Source of the DNA: Thiosocius sp963753845
Lineage (GTDB): Bacteria; Pseudomonadota; Gammaproteobacteria; Chromatiales; Chromatiaceae
Assembly: GCA_963753845.1 (NCBI GenBank)
Contig: CAVWEI010000017.1
Span: 372,001-436,000 of the forward strand
Length of the DNA: 64,000 nucleotides
Reading direction: 5' to 3'
The translations under genes were made by a program, and so were the position numbers. The notes under the pieces are model-generated. The model did not search any database. It was not told the origin of the DNA and saw nothing but the letters and a program-made list of their open reading frames with translations. Of this stretch, positions 36,230 to 46,462 are shown in pieces; position 1 is the stretch's first letter; each line of letters opens with the position of its first letter.

Positions 36230-37244
36230 GCCCGACTGCCCCTTTATCCTTTGCGATCGAACCGCCCGCGGCCGGGGCGCAAAACTCCTGGACCAGATAC
36301 AACGGTCGACGTTTGGTCTCGAGGAACAGACGGCCCAGATACTCACCGATCACCCCGGTTGCCATCAACTGCAGGCCGCCGAGCAGCAGGATCGCGATGA
36401 TCAAGGTCGGGAAGCCCTGCACCGGATCACCAAAGAACAATGCCTTCACGAAGAAGTACAGGGCGTAGCCAAACGCCCCCAGGGAGGTGAAGAAGCCAAT
36501 GTAGGTTGCCACCTTGAGCGGCGCTATTGAGAACCCGGTGATACCCTCAAGGGCGAAATTCCACAGTTGCCAGTACCGCCACTTGCTGTCACCTGCGGCC
36601 CGGGGCTCACGATCGTAATCGATGGTCTTCTGCGAGAAGCCTATCCAGGCAAACAGGCCCTTCATGAAGCGGTTGCGTTCCGGCATCGCGTTTAGCGCGT
36701 CGATCGCGCGCCGACTGAACAGACGAAAGTCGCCGGTGTCCTCGGGGATCGGCACCTCGCTCATCCTATTGATCACCCGGTAAAAGGCGTGCGCAGTGGC
36801 CCGCTTCAGCCAGTGCTCCCCCTGTCGCGTGCGGCGCCGCAGATTTACCACATCGGCACCTTCACGCCAGGCCTCGAGCATCGAAGGGATCAGTTCGGGC
36901 GGATCCTGGAGATCGGCGTCAATCACCACCGTGGCTGCGCCGCGAGCACGATGCAGCCCGGCGCTGACTGCCTGCTCCTTGCCGAAATTCCGGCTCAGGC
37001 GAAGAATACCCACCCGCGGGTCCGCAGCACGCATCTGTTTGAGGACATCAACCGACCCGTCCGAGCTGCCATCGTCGACATAGATCAGCTCGAAACCGCC
37101 CGCGATATCCTCGACCGCACCTATCATGCGCCGGTGAAAAGCGGGCAACACGGCCTCTTCGTTGTACACCGGGACAATGATACTCAGCGTGCAGACAACC
37201 GCTGACGGATCTTCCGGGACGGGATCTTGATGACAATCATTCAT
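36213..37244 (-). CDS. GtrB-like polyprenyl-phosphate glycosyltransferase
   Basis: A 343-residue GT2 enzyme with two C-terminal membrane helices. LSIIVPVYNEEAVLPAFH, YVDDGSSDGSVDVL, LSRNFGKEQAVSAGL and VIDADLQDPPELIP (near residues 118-131, DAD metal motif) are hallmarks of GtrB/ArnC. TGDFRLFSRRAIDAL near 195 is also typical. It makes undecaprenyl-phosphate-linked sugar for a periplasmic transferase. ATG 37244 overlaps the GtrA stop by 4 bases, and the longer frame is rejected. Confidence 0.9.
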   Translation of the reverse strand: MNDCHQDPVPEDPSAVVCTLSIIVPVYNEEAVLPAFHRRMIGAVEDIAGGFELIYVDDGSSDGSVDVLKQMRAADPRVGILRLSRNFGKEQAVSAGLHRARGAATVVIDADLQDPPELIPSMLEAWREGADVVNLRRRTRQGEHWLKRATAHAFYRVINRMSEVPIPEDTGDFRLFSRRAIDALNAMPERNRFMKGLFAWIGFSQKTIDYDREPRAAGDSKWRYWQLWNFALEGITGFSIAPLKVATYIGFFTSLGAFGYALYFFVKALFFGDPVQGFPTLIIAILLLGGLQLMATGVIGEYLGRLFLETKRRPLYLVQEFCAPAAGGSIAKDKGAVGHAGDA

Positions 37245-37672
37245 GCAAAGGTCCAGGTTCGATTGAGGGCAAAGCCGGCCACCAGAATAAGGGCGGTCGC
37301 CAACACCTGTGCCGGCAGGTAATGCCAGCGAAACAGCTCGGTTCCGATCCACACGATAGTACCATTGGCGAGCGCACCTCCAGCTGCGACCAACAGATAG
37401 CGGGGCAGCGCCCTGCGGTGCGGTGCATCACTTAGAAAGGTAAAACGCCGATTGCCGACATAACCCGCGAGGGCACCACAGGCCGCACCCAGGGCGGCAG
37501 CAATCGGCGGATTCATCCCCGCACGCTCGACCAGCACCACCAGCACGATGTAGTGAACCAGCGTGGCAATACCACCGACTACGGTGTAGCGAATAAAGCT
37601 CAAGACGATTACCGGGTTGGATGTGGTGGCGAACTTGTCTGACCCGGCATTATCGCCGCGGCATCGCTCCAC
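37241..37672 (-). CDS. GtrA-like flippase
   Basis: A small membrane protein of about 143 residues with four helices: FIRYTVVGGIATLVHYIVLVVL, a second helix with AAALGAACGALAGYVGNRRFTF (the conserved NRRFTF motif), and two more ending VAGFALNRTWTF. GtrA proteins are proposed to flip undecaprenyl-phosphate sugars. The start is uncertain: no ATG is available, GTG 37672 is chosen and TTG 37678 is an alternative. It heads the GtrA-GtrB-GT39 operon. Confidence 0.8.
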   Translation of the reverse strand: MERCRGDNAGSDKFATTSNPVIVLSFIRYTVVGGIATLVHYIVLVVLVERAGMNPPIAAALGAACGALAGYVGNRRFTFLSDAPHRRALPRYLLVAAGGALANGTIVWIGTELFRWHYLPAQVLATALILVAGFALNRTWTFA

Positions 37673-37719
37673 CAACAACCCGCCGCTGTTCGCGTGAGGA
37701 TGCGCCGCCGTATGCCGCT

Positions 37720-38586
37720 TCAGTCGGAAGACAGCAGATTGATCTGCACGTCTACCGTGAGCGTGGGAGGCGGCCCCTTGGGACCGGTGAACGAACCCGC
37801 CACGGGAGGTACGGCCTCCGGGTCATGGTGCACGGCGACCGGGATGTGGTCCGGACCGACCACCGACGCATTGGTCGGGTCAAAGCCCTTCCAGCCGGCG
37901 CCCGGCAGGTAGACCTCTGCCCAGGCATGGGTGGCAGCACTGCCCACCTCGGTGGCCGGACCATGGACGTAGCCGCTGACGAAGCGGGCGGCTATTCCCA
38001 GCCGACGGCAGGATTCCAGGAACAGGGTTGCCATGTCGCGGCAGGAACCCTTGCCGATGCCCAGGGTCTCGGCCGGAGACAGGACACCCTGCTCTTCCCG
38101 TATCTGGTAGCCAAAACTGGCATGAATCCGACGGTTCAGGGCATCCAGCACAGCAAAGGTTTCGGTGACCCCGACAGGCTTGCGGTAGGGCTCCAGCCAT
38201 TCCTCCAGCCGTGGATCGTCGCCATACGAGGGAACCAGGTAGTGCGCGAGGGCGGCCTGCTCTGCGGCCGCGTAGCGAAACGGAAAGTACAGCGCATGCG
38301 GCTCGACCACGAAATCGAGCGGCATGGTGTCGTAGAGTTCCACTTCCAGCCTGCTCTCTATCTCAAGCTCGCTGTAGCTCGCGCCACCAAAAGCCGCGAC
38401 GCCCAGCACGTTGTCGTAAAAATCGCGGCGCCAGGTCAGCACCGCGACCGGGCTGATATCCAACGCGGAGGCGGCAATCCGCAGGTCATGACCCTCGCGC
38501 GGGCGAAGAAGCAGGGTGTGGGGGCCAAGGTGGACATTCGAACCAAAGCTGTAACGCGTGACATGGCGTATTTCGATACGTTTCAT
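37720..38586 (-). CDS. Transglutaminase-like cysteine peptidase family protein
   Basis: A 288-residue protein. The N-terminal half (IRHVTRYSFGSNVHLGPHTLLLRPREG) is the beta-rich domain found before bacterial transglutaminase-like domains; the C-terminal half has the triad: Cys in GIGKGSCRDMATLF, His in SAATHAWAEVYLPG and Asp in GFDPTNAS. No signal peptide is present, so it probably acts in the cytoplasm. ATG 38586 gives a start directly at the conserved domain; the longer frame to 39036 crosses an unrelated region. Substrate unknown. Confidence 0.85.
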   Translation of the reverse strand: MKRIEIRHVTRYSFGSNVHLGPHTLLLRPREGHDLRIAASALDISPVAVLTWRRDFYDNVLGVAAFGGASYSELEIESRLEVELYDTMPLDFVVEPHALYFPFRYAAAEQAALAHYLVPSYGDDPRLEEWLEPYRKPVGVTETFAVLDALNRRIHASFGYQIREEQGVLSPAETLGIGKGSCRDMATLFLESCRRLGIAARFVSGYVHGPATEVGSAATHAWAEVYLPGAGWKGFDPTNASVVGPDHIPVAVHHDPEAVPPVAGSFTGPKGPPPTLTVDVQINLLSSD

Positions 38587-38848
38587 GATGTTTGATCCGC
38601 TGCAATCCTGGAAGGACCATCGCGCGGGGCACGCGAGTTGATCCCAATGTACACCAGACGCCCTCTCGCCACGATCATCACGCGGGATCGCTACGCTCGG
38701 GCATCTTGTCCGGGGAACCTTTTCCAGACAGGGGCGTCTACCGACCCAATTTATGGATCCGCAACCGATTTCCGTTCCTAGGAATCTGGTGCACCCGATT
38801 TTAAATTCCGATAGCATGTCGCCGCCAACAGATTCATAAGGGGGAACG

Positions 38849-39430
38849 ATGGAGCGGAAACACCGGATGCAGTACGAAGATCCCGCCTTGGAACAGCAAC
38901 TGTCTCGCAGGGGCTTTCTGAGGCAGGCCGCCGGCGCGGCGGCATGCCTGTTGATCGCCCCCGCCCACGCCGGCCTGACCCGGCAGGACCAGCGTGTCCT
39001 CAGCCTGCGCAACCTGCACACGGGCGAAAAGCTCACCCGGACCTATTGGGCGCAAGGCGAGTATCTGGCCGAACCGCTGGCAGAAATCGACCATCTGCTG
39101 CGCGATCACCGCAGTGACCAGAGCCACCCAATGGACCCACACCTGCTCGACTTGCTGCACCGCCTGCAACACAAGGTCGGTAGCCGCAAGCCCTTCGAGA
39201 TCATTTCCGGCTACCGCTCCCCCAAGACCAATGCCATGCTGCGCGGCAAAAGCGGCGGCGTCGCCAAGAAGAGCCTGCACATGCAGGGCAAGGCCATTGA
39301 CGTCCGGCTGCCCGACCATGATCTGCACAAGCTGCGCCAGGCCGCACTGTCATTGAAGGCGGGCGGCGTCGGCTACTATCCCAAGTCGAACTTCCTGCAC
39401 GTCGACACGGGCCGCGTCCGGCGCTGGTGA
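38849..39430 (+). CDS. YcbK/DUF882 family M15 peptidase, Tat-exported
   Basis: A 193-residue protein with a Tat-type signal (SRRGFLRQAAGAAACLLIAPAHA, residues about 19-41) and an M15A-like zinc peptidase domain: SGYRSPKTNAML near 127, HMQGKAIDVRLP near 148-159 (zinc His and Asp) and FLHVDTGRVRRW at the end (third zinc His). E. coli YcbK (MepK) cleaves murein crosslinks, so this is likely a peptidoglycan hydrolase. ATG 38849 follows AGGGGGAACG. Confidence 0.85.
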   Translation: MERKHRMQYEDPALEQQLSRRGFLRQAAGAAACLLIAPAHAGLTRQDQRVLSLRNLHTGEKLTRTYWAQGEYLAEPLAEIDHLLRDHRSDQSHPMDPHLLDLLHRLQHKVGSRKPFEIISGYRSPKTNAMLRGKSGGVAKKSLHMQGKAIDVRLPDHDLHKLRQAALSLKAGGVGYYPKSNFLHVDTGRVRRW

Positions 39431-39436
39431 TCGGGG

Positions 39437-39808
39437 TCAGTCACAGTCCCCCTGTGGCCACACCTGCTCCACCCGATTCACGGTCAGGCCACCTGAAAAA
39501 TTGGCGCCAAATCCATCACCTGGTGCAGTCACCCTGCGGCCGGTGATGTGGACGAAAAGCGGCGTATAGGGGCCGGTATCCTGGGAGGCGGCGGAATACT
39601 CGGCCTTGATTTCATCGAGCGCGGGTGAATCGCCCATCAGCCACAGTTCCTGCTGTGTGCCGCAGGGACGGAAAGACCTCACCTCGTGCCCTATCACCAG
39701 CCATCCACGCATCGGCTGATCAACTTCGACCGGACCACCACAGGCGTACAGCACGAAAACCAGCAGGGCGATCGGGCCGGTTGCATGGCGGCCTGACAGA
39801 CACGTCAT
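39437..39808 (-). CDS. Small putative lipoprotein of the COG3650/NlpE-like type
   Basis: About 123 residues from ATG 39808. The hydrophobic N-terminus ends in VLYACGG, an acceptable lipobox with Cys as residue 23. The mature part, MRGWLVIGHEVRSFRPCGTQQELWL and a later EIKAEYSA, resembles the short OB-fold domain shared by small gammaproteobacterial lipoproteins and the NlpE C-terminus. It has no clear Shine-Dalgarno; a longer frame starts at 39850. It converges with the YcbK-like gene, 6 bp apart. Function unknown. Confidence 0.65.
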   Translation of the reverse strand: MTCLSGRHATGPIALLVFVLYACGGPVEVDQPMRGWLVIGHEVRSFRPCGTQQELWLMGDSPALDEIKAEYSAASQDTGPYTPLFVHITGRRVTAPGDGFGANFSGGLTVNRVEQVWPQGDCD

Positions 39809-39964
39809 TTGGGTACCGGGGATCGTGATTGCCGTATCCGTAAGGGGCAACGCCGCAGAGACAGGTACCGCCGGAGCAGTCCGTCATCAACACAGGTCTC
39901 TTCAGGGTTTCGGAGAAGGCCCGAAACCGCAGACAAGGGGATTCCTCCCGCGCCCGGCGTGCGA

Positions 39965-40525
39965 TCAGCGCGGGCTGACCGCAATAGCAACCCGCTCTAT
40001 GTAGCTTCCTTCGACCATATCTCCCACGGACACCTGATCCAGGTTCACATCGGGATCGACAACCAGAACCACCAGCCCCCGCGCGCCAAGCAGGGTGACC
40101 TTGCGCTGTTCTTTATCCAGCGCGTGTACCTTCGCTCTGAAATCGATGGTGCGCATGACCGCCCCGGCGGGCTTGTCGCCCAGTGCGGCACGCTCGGTCT
40201 CCACAGTCTCGATGCGTTGCAGCATCCCGCTCGAACTCTTGACCAGTTCGGTCACCAGCACCTGGGAGTGCTCCATGTCGACCATGTCGCCCACTTTGAC
40301 CTGGGCGAGATTGCGTACCTCTGGCCCTGCCAGGATCTCTACCAGTTCGCCCTCGGTGCTCTTCAGGACCACCAGGCGTGTCGCCATATCCACCGACACG
40401 ACCTCGGCCGACACGGTCTCCAGAGACCCGTCGATCCGAACATCCGGTTCGGCAGCAGAAACACCGCCCGCGACCAAGAGGGCGCCCGTGGCCAGAACAG
40501 AAATCAGCAAGTTTTTGAGGTGCAT
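39965..40525 (-). CDS. Secreted protein with two related beta-barrel-like units
   Basis: A 186-residue protein with a signal peptide (ISVLATGALLVAGGVSAAE). Two related units are visible: EVVSVDMATRLVVLKSTEGELVEI..VKVGDMVDMEH near residues 40-84 and KVHALDKEQRKVTLLGARGLVVLV..VSVGDMVEGSY near 130-174. Each looks like a small OB- or SH3-like barrel of a type common in gammaproteobacterial periplasmic proteins of unknown function. It lies 126 bp downstream of the response-regulator gene on the same strand and may be in the same transcript. Confidence 0.6.
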   Translation of the reverse strand: MHLKNLLISVLATGALLVAGGVSAAEPDVRIDGSLETVSAEVVSVDMATRLVVLKSTEGELVEILAGPEVRNLAQVKVGDMVDMEHSQVLVTELVKSSSGMLQRIETVETERAALGDKPAGAVMRTIDFRAKVHALDKEQRKVTLLGARGLVVLVVDPDVNLDQVSVGDMVEGSYIERVAIAVSPR

Positions 40526-40651
40526 TCGCTATCACTCGTTTGAATTGGATTGAATTGTCCCCGCGCCGCGGTTGCGACCGGGGGTGAATCGTCAACTATA
40601 CAACTGCCTTTTGACGCGCGCACACGAGCTGGTCCCGTCTGCCCGGAACGC

Positions 40652-42007
<1,356 letters not shown>

Positions 42008-43904
42008 CTGTTTGGGCGGCCTCCGCTAAGTGTTCAGGGTCCGGGTAACTCAGCACGAAGGTCGTCCCTTTACCCAGTTCGCTTTGCACCGTGATCTCTC
42101 CACCAGAGCGTTCGACGTTCGCCTTGGATATCGAAAGGCCCAGCCCGGTGCCGCTGCGGCCATCTGCCCGCCGACTGAAAAAGGGCTGGAAGATATGCGG
42201 TAGATCCTTTGGTGCAATCCCCGCGCCGGTATCGCGGATCGCGATATAGATCCTGCCATCGCGGCGTTCGGTGCTCAGTGTCAATCGCCCGCCGTGCGGC
42301 ATGGCGTGAAAGGCATTCTGTATCAGGTTGAGCACCGCCATACGCAGATCGCTCTCGCTCGCCAGCACCCTTGGGGCGGATGGGTCCATCCGCTCGTCGA
42401 GGGCGACGCCGCTCTCCTCCGCATCCCAGCGCAATAACGATAACGTCTCACTCACCGCCTGATTCACCGCCACCACCTGCGGCTCGGATCCGCCGTGGGT
42501 ACTCAGCTTGAGCAGCCTGCCAGTGATCTCTATGCAGCGATCGATCTCCTGCTCCACCAGTTTCAGGTAGTCCCCGGTTTTCAGATGATGTTGGTCGCTT
42601 GGGCTCTGCAGGTGCAGGATGGAGTCCAGCGACATCCGGATGGAGGTCAGCGGATTGTAGATCTCATGTGCCACACCGGCTGCCAGTCGGCCCAACTCTG
42701 ACAGTTTCTGCTCGTGTGAGAACTGCACTGCACTGGCAAGGTCGCGAATGGATTCGACAACAAAAAGGTCTGTTCGATCGCCGTGCTGCACCCGCATGGG
42801 TGCGGCGTAGACCTCCACATCAAAATGACTGCCATCACTGCGCCTGTGCTGATGCACGCACTTGACCGGGTTCCCATGCTCCCGGATCTCATGCAGCGGA
42901 CAGGTGACAAGGGTCGGGGCGCAGGGTTCCGTGCGACCGTGGCTGGACTGGAAGCAGGGTACACCGACACCTTCTGAACCCGACAGACCGAGCTGGCGGC
43001 GGTAGGTCTCGTTCGACATGACGACGTTGAAGTTTTCATCGATCACCCGCAATCCATCGGGTGAGGCATCCATCAGCCCCTGAAGAAACTCCTCCTTCTC
43101 GTGTAACGCATTCAGGCTGTTCTCGAGCCGATCGGCCATGTGATTGAAGCAGCTGCCGAGTTGCGCGAGTTCGTCCCGGCCCGGTATGTCGACACGTTGG
43201 CCGAGGGAACCGTCCGCAAGCGACTTACTCACCCGGTGCAGTGTTTTTACAGGCTGCACCACGAAACGCTGCATGAACCACCAACCACCGCTCAGCACGA
43301 TGACCAGGACGCAAAAACCGGCGGCCAGCAGCACCATGGCCGTCTTGCGCGCCTGGCGCTCGATCGGCGCCGCATCATAGTCGACGAACAGCACTCCGTT
43401 GATTGGATGGTCTGCGGCACTGCCATGACATTCGATACACTCGGGCTTGTTATGCACCGGATTGACGCTGCGCAACACGGACTGTCCCAGTTCGTTGGTC
43501 ATGAAAACCGTGGGTGAGCCTTCACCGGTGATATGACAGACTTGGCAGGCCTCGTCCTTCTGCCTGTCGAACGAGTGTCCCAGCAGCGAAGGCGTTGACG
43601 AAAAACGCACCTCTCCTGCCGGATTCACGATCATGACGTTGAGGATCTCCTCCTGCTCGCCTAGTTTCTGGACGATCTGCTTCAAACCATCCAGATCGCG
43701 TTTGAGCATGGCATTTTGCAGCGAAGTCTGCAGAAGCTGATTGACCTGGGTGGCCGCGTTGCTGCGCTCATTGGCGAGCTGCTCCTCATACATACCCAGA
43801 TAGAGCAAGAGAAAGACCAGCGAACTCAGCACTATCCCCAGGGCATTGCCGACCAGGAATTTGCGGTTCAACCTGCTGTCGATCCAAGGGTGCCTAAACA
43901 TCAT

Positions 43905-44597
43905 TCCGTGCTCATCTGTATGGCCCTGGCGCGGGTGTCGCGCAAGAACAGTTCAAAACTCTGCAAGATCTTGAGGCCCTGCCCCGGGAACCGGCACGAG
44001 ACAACCACCTGAATGACACCTCGCCCCTGCCAAATAGGCAGCTCGTGTCCCGTGATCCCTGTCAATATGACAGATCCCAAGCATCTTTTCCGCCAGCCGG
44101 CCGACGGCTCCCACTTTTACCCTGCAAGCGCCCTCTACCTGTTCACCCCGGTCACAGGAGCGGCCGGGGAGCTCATCGGCCATCACATTCGCGCGATTGC
44201 ACGACCGAGCCGCAGCACCCGGCCATCACTGCTTCTTACTGGGGACAGCAGCTTGCGCCAGATTCATCAGATGATGTCGACCTCTCATGACTGAAATATG
44301 ACAGGCCGAATTCAAGCGTGACCGCAGCTACCGCCGGCCGGCCCATACCTTCGGTCGCAGGGCCTCCGCTCTCACGATGGCACATAGGTTGCAAAGAGCT
44401 CACTTCAAACGGCACCAACATCCCGAGTTCGTATTTTCTGCGTTTTAAAACCGGAACAGGCGACATTCGAGGACAGGTCGAAATGTCGGTAACCGATCTG
44501 TCTTCAATGCCCTGAGGTCCTCCAGGAAACGCACCGGGCATGCATTCTGTGTATGCCTATACGAGCCCTAAAGCACGACTAACTGGAGGCTACTCAA
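43905..44597. other. Divergent regulatory region between kinase and secreted-protein genes
   Basis: About 690 bp without a convincing gene. On the plus strand a sigma-54 promoter lies at 44378-44393, leaving a ~200-nt leader before GTG 44598. The leader has a possible hairpin around 44473-44502 (ACAGGTCG pairing with CGATCTGT). The minus-strand promoter of the kinase gene was not identified. Short frames on both strands (for example a minus frame whose stop overlaps the kinase ATG) lack a start codon and family resemblance. Confidence 0.5.
44378..44393 (+). promoter_or_regulatory. Sigma-54 promoter (-24/-12)
   Basis: TGGCACATAGGTTGCA: TGGCAC, five bases, TTGC, a perfect match to the sigma-54 consensus core in sequence and spacing. 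Transcription would start near 44404 and read into the four-repeat secreted protein gene at 44598. A sigma-54 activator is encoded 2.4 kb away. Confidence 0.75.
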
Positions 44598-45578
44598 GTG
44601 TTTCGACCGACCCAAAAGAACGATAGTCACATGATCCGGCTACTCGCCCTGGCCTGGGCCCTGAGCCTCGCCACTTTACCATCGGCAGGTATCACCGACA
44701 TAGCGGCCACATCGGCCAGCGCCGAGTTGCCGCAACTGCTCGAACAGCAGGGTTGGCAGGCGCAAGAGGGGGCTGACGGCGCCACCCTCTACCGTGCTCC
44801 AGAGCAGATCATCGAAGCGGACGTTCCCGAATCCGCCAATGAGACCGTGGCGCAACCGCCGTCCATCCCCTATCGTCAGCTCAAGGATAGTGGCTGGACC
44901 GTCCGGGTTGACGGGGACGGCAATACCCTGCTGATTCCCGCTGGCCGGACTGCCCCGACTGGGACCGCCGGCGAGGCCACGACACCGGCGACCGCAGGGA
45001 CCCCGGCGGCACCACCCGATATTCAACGCCTGCTAAGGGACCGGGGATGGCATCTGGAGCAGGACGCTTCGGGCAACACCATACTCACTCCGGCCAACGC
45101 CGGTACATCCACCTCGGGGACGATGAAGCTCGAAGAAACGGCAAACGACAGCGGCGATAACGAAACCGCCACGACCGCCGACCCCTTCTCCCAGTTTCAG
45201 CGCTCGCTCCGGAAAAAAGGCTGGCGGGTGGAATCCGCCCCGGACGGGGCCGTGCTGGTCTACCCGCCGATTTCAGGGAAAGCCACCGACGCCTACCAGG
45301 CCGACGCGGCGCCAGCGCAACGGGGTCACTACAAGGGTATTGAGTCGGCTACCGTCCTCGCCGGTGAGGTCGCACTCCCGGTCGACAACGAGGCCGAGGC
45401 AGGCCGGATTGCAAGGGATTGGGTCGAACGTTTCGGCAGCCCCAAACAGCTCGTCGGCAGGATACGGCGCGTCAACGACGTCCATATCGTCAGCATCGTC
45501 GACGAAACCCCTCCTTATCGACTGCGTAACCAGCTGATCATATTGACAGAGACCGGCCGCGTGATTGCCATCTACTGA
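44598..45578 (+). CDS. Secreted protein with four GW-DG-P repeats and C-terminal PepSY-like domain
   Basis: A 326-residue protein. GTG 44598 is used because GGAGG lies 8 bases upstream; an internal ATG at 44631 has no ribosome binding site. Signal peptide to about SAG. Four units of about 28 residues follow: QGWQAQEGADGATLYRAP, SGWTVRVDGDGNTLLIP, RGWHLEQDASGNTILTP and KGWRVESAPDGAVLVYP, each preceded by a short helix (LPQLLEQ, YRQLKD, IQRLLRD, FQRSLRK) and separated by low-complexity Thr/Ala/Pro linkers. The C-terminus (IARDWVERFGSPKQLVGRIRRVNDVHIVSIVDE..IAIY) resembles a PepSY-like domain. It is under a sigma-54 promoter and shares its module with the Met-rich protein encoded at 46463. I recognise no named family. 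Confidence 0.75.
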   Translation: MFRPTQKNDSHMIRLLALAWALSLATLPSAGITDIAATSASAELPQLLEQQGWQAQEGADGATLYRAPEQIIEADVPESANETVAQPPSIPYRQLKDSGWTVRVDGDGNTLLIPAGRTAPTGTAGEATTPATAGTPAAPPDIQRLLRDRGWHLEQDASGNTILTPANAGTSTSGTMKLEETANDSGDNETATTADPFSQFQRSLRKKGWRVESAPDGAVLVYPPISGKATDAYQADAAPAQRGHYKGIESATVLAGEVALPVDNEAEAGRIARDWVERFGSPKQLVGRIRRVNDVHIVSIVDETPPYRLRNQLIILTETGRVIAIY

Positions 45579-45633
45579 ACGCTAGCCTTGCAGCCGTCCA
45601 AGACCGGCAGCCTCGAAAACCTGCGCGAAAACT

Positions 45634-45663
45634 GCGCCCTGCCAATTTGGCAGGGCGCTTTCA
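45634..45663 (+). terminator. Rho-independent terminator
   Basis: GCGCCCTGCC-AATTT-GGCAGGGCGC forms a 10-bp GC-rich stem followed by TTT, 56 bp after the stop of the four-repeat protein gene. It separates that transcript from the next sigma-54 promoter. Confidence 0.7.
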
Positions 45664-45953
45664 ATCTGAACTCCGTGGTCGCCGCATACTTTGCAGCGGC
45701 ATGAGATTAAGAATTAGGTTCTTGCTGTATTCGGGTGATTTCCATATGAATTATCTGGCCTTACCCAGCCATAGCTGTAGCCGCGCTGGCGTAGTTCCCT
45801 CGCCCCGTGTCCATGCCACCCGGACAGGATGCAACCCCGGGGTTTCCGCGGACCTGCCGCTTTGTCAGGAGGCCCCTGCCCGCTTCACAAAACCATAACA
45901 TAGAAAACCGTTTATATCCTTTTTTTTCATATAGTTAGCGAATTTTCGACCGA

Positions 45954-45971
45954 TTGGCACAAGGGTTGCTT
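45954..45971 (+). promoter_or_regulatory. Sigma-54 promoter (-24/-12)
   Basis: TTGGCACAAGGGTTGCTT: TGGCAC (45955-45960), five bases, TTGC (45966-45969), a perfect core. The start point would be near 45981, about 60 nt before ATG 46042. The upstream 60 bp are AT-rich, as expected for a looping promoter. It should drive the small secreted protein and, with no terminator seen between, the Met-rich repeat protein. Confidence 0.8.
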
Positions 45972-46041
45972 TGTACTAGGCAGCAGTCTTATTTCCGGAA
46001 CACTTTCGATTACAACAGGCGACCGAGGGAGAGAGTCATTC

Positions 46042-46350
46042 ATGAGCAAACGTGGGTTCCCGTGCCTGGCATTGGTCGCACTCGTGGCCGCCGGCGTTGG
46101 TGGCGCCGCAGCCGCAGCCGATTACAGCTACCCGATTGCGGGCCTGACGCCCTACGAGCGTCCAGTCGGTGCGCCTGTCATCACTCAATTCAACAAGGAT
46201 GCGACCTGGTACACCCAGGCCTTGCACGGCGTTGATCGTCCCTATCCCAGCAGTCTCGGTTTTCTCGAGAACCAGGGAGCTTGGCACACCCCGTTCAATC
46301 GGCCGGGGGCACCGTCGCCCTATGACATCCGGGGCTGGTATCAGAATTAA
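46042..46350 (+). CDS. Small secreted protein, sigma-54 controlled, unknown function
   Basis: A 102-residue protein with a signal peptide (LALVALVAAGVGGAAAAA) and a GAGGGAGAGAG ribosome binding site. The mature ~75 residues are rich in Pro, Tyr, Trp and Gly (PIAGLTPYERPVG, QFNKDATWYTQALHGVDRPYP, YDIRGWYQN) with no Cys. I recognise no family. It lies directly behind the sigma-54 promoter at 45954 and 112 bp before the Met-rich repeat gene, so its job is likely linked to that protein. Confidence 0.7.
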   Translation: MSKRGFPCLALVALVAAGVGGAAAAADYSYPIAGLTPYERPVGAPVITQFNKDATWYTQALHGVDRPYPSSLGFLENQGAWHTPFNRPGAPSPYDIRGWYQN

Positions 46351-46462
46351 ATCCAAGGCGTACGCCGAGGGTTCAATTGACCACTTCAGTCTTTGATAGC
46401 TGCAGTGGCCAGAAGGGCCAATAAAAGGCCCACACAACCATCAAAAACTTGAGGAGAATCGT

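Noticed and set aside
43905..44120. Short minus-strand frame whose stop overlaps the kinase ATG (..FELFLRDTRARAIQMSTE)
   Set aside because: The overlap is suggestive, but there is an in-frame stop about 70 codons upstream, no ATG, and no family match.
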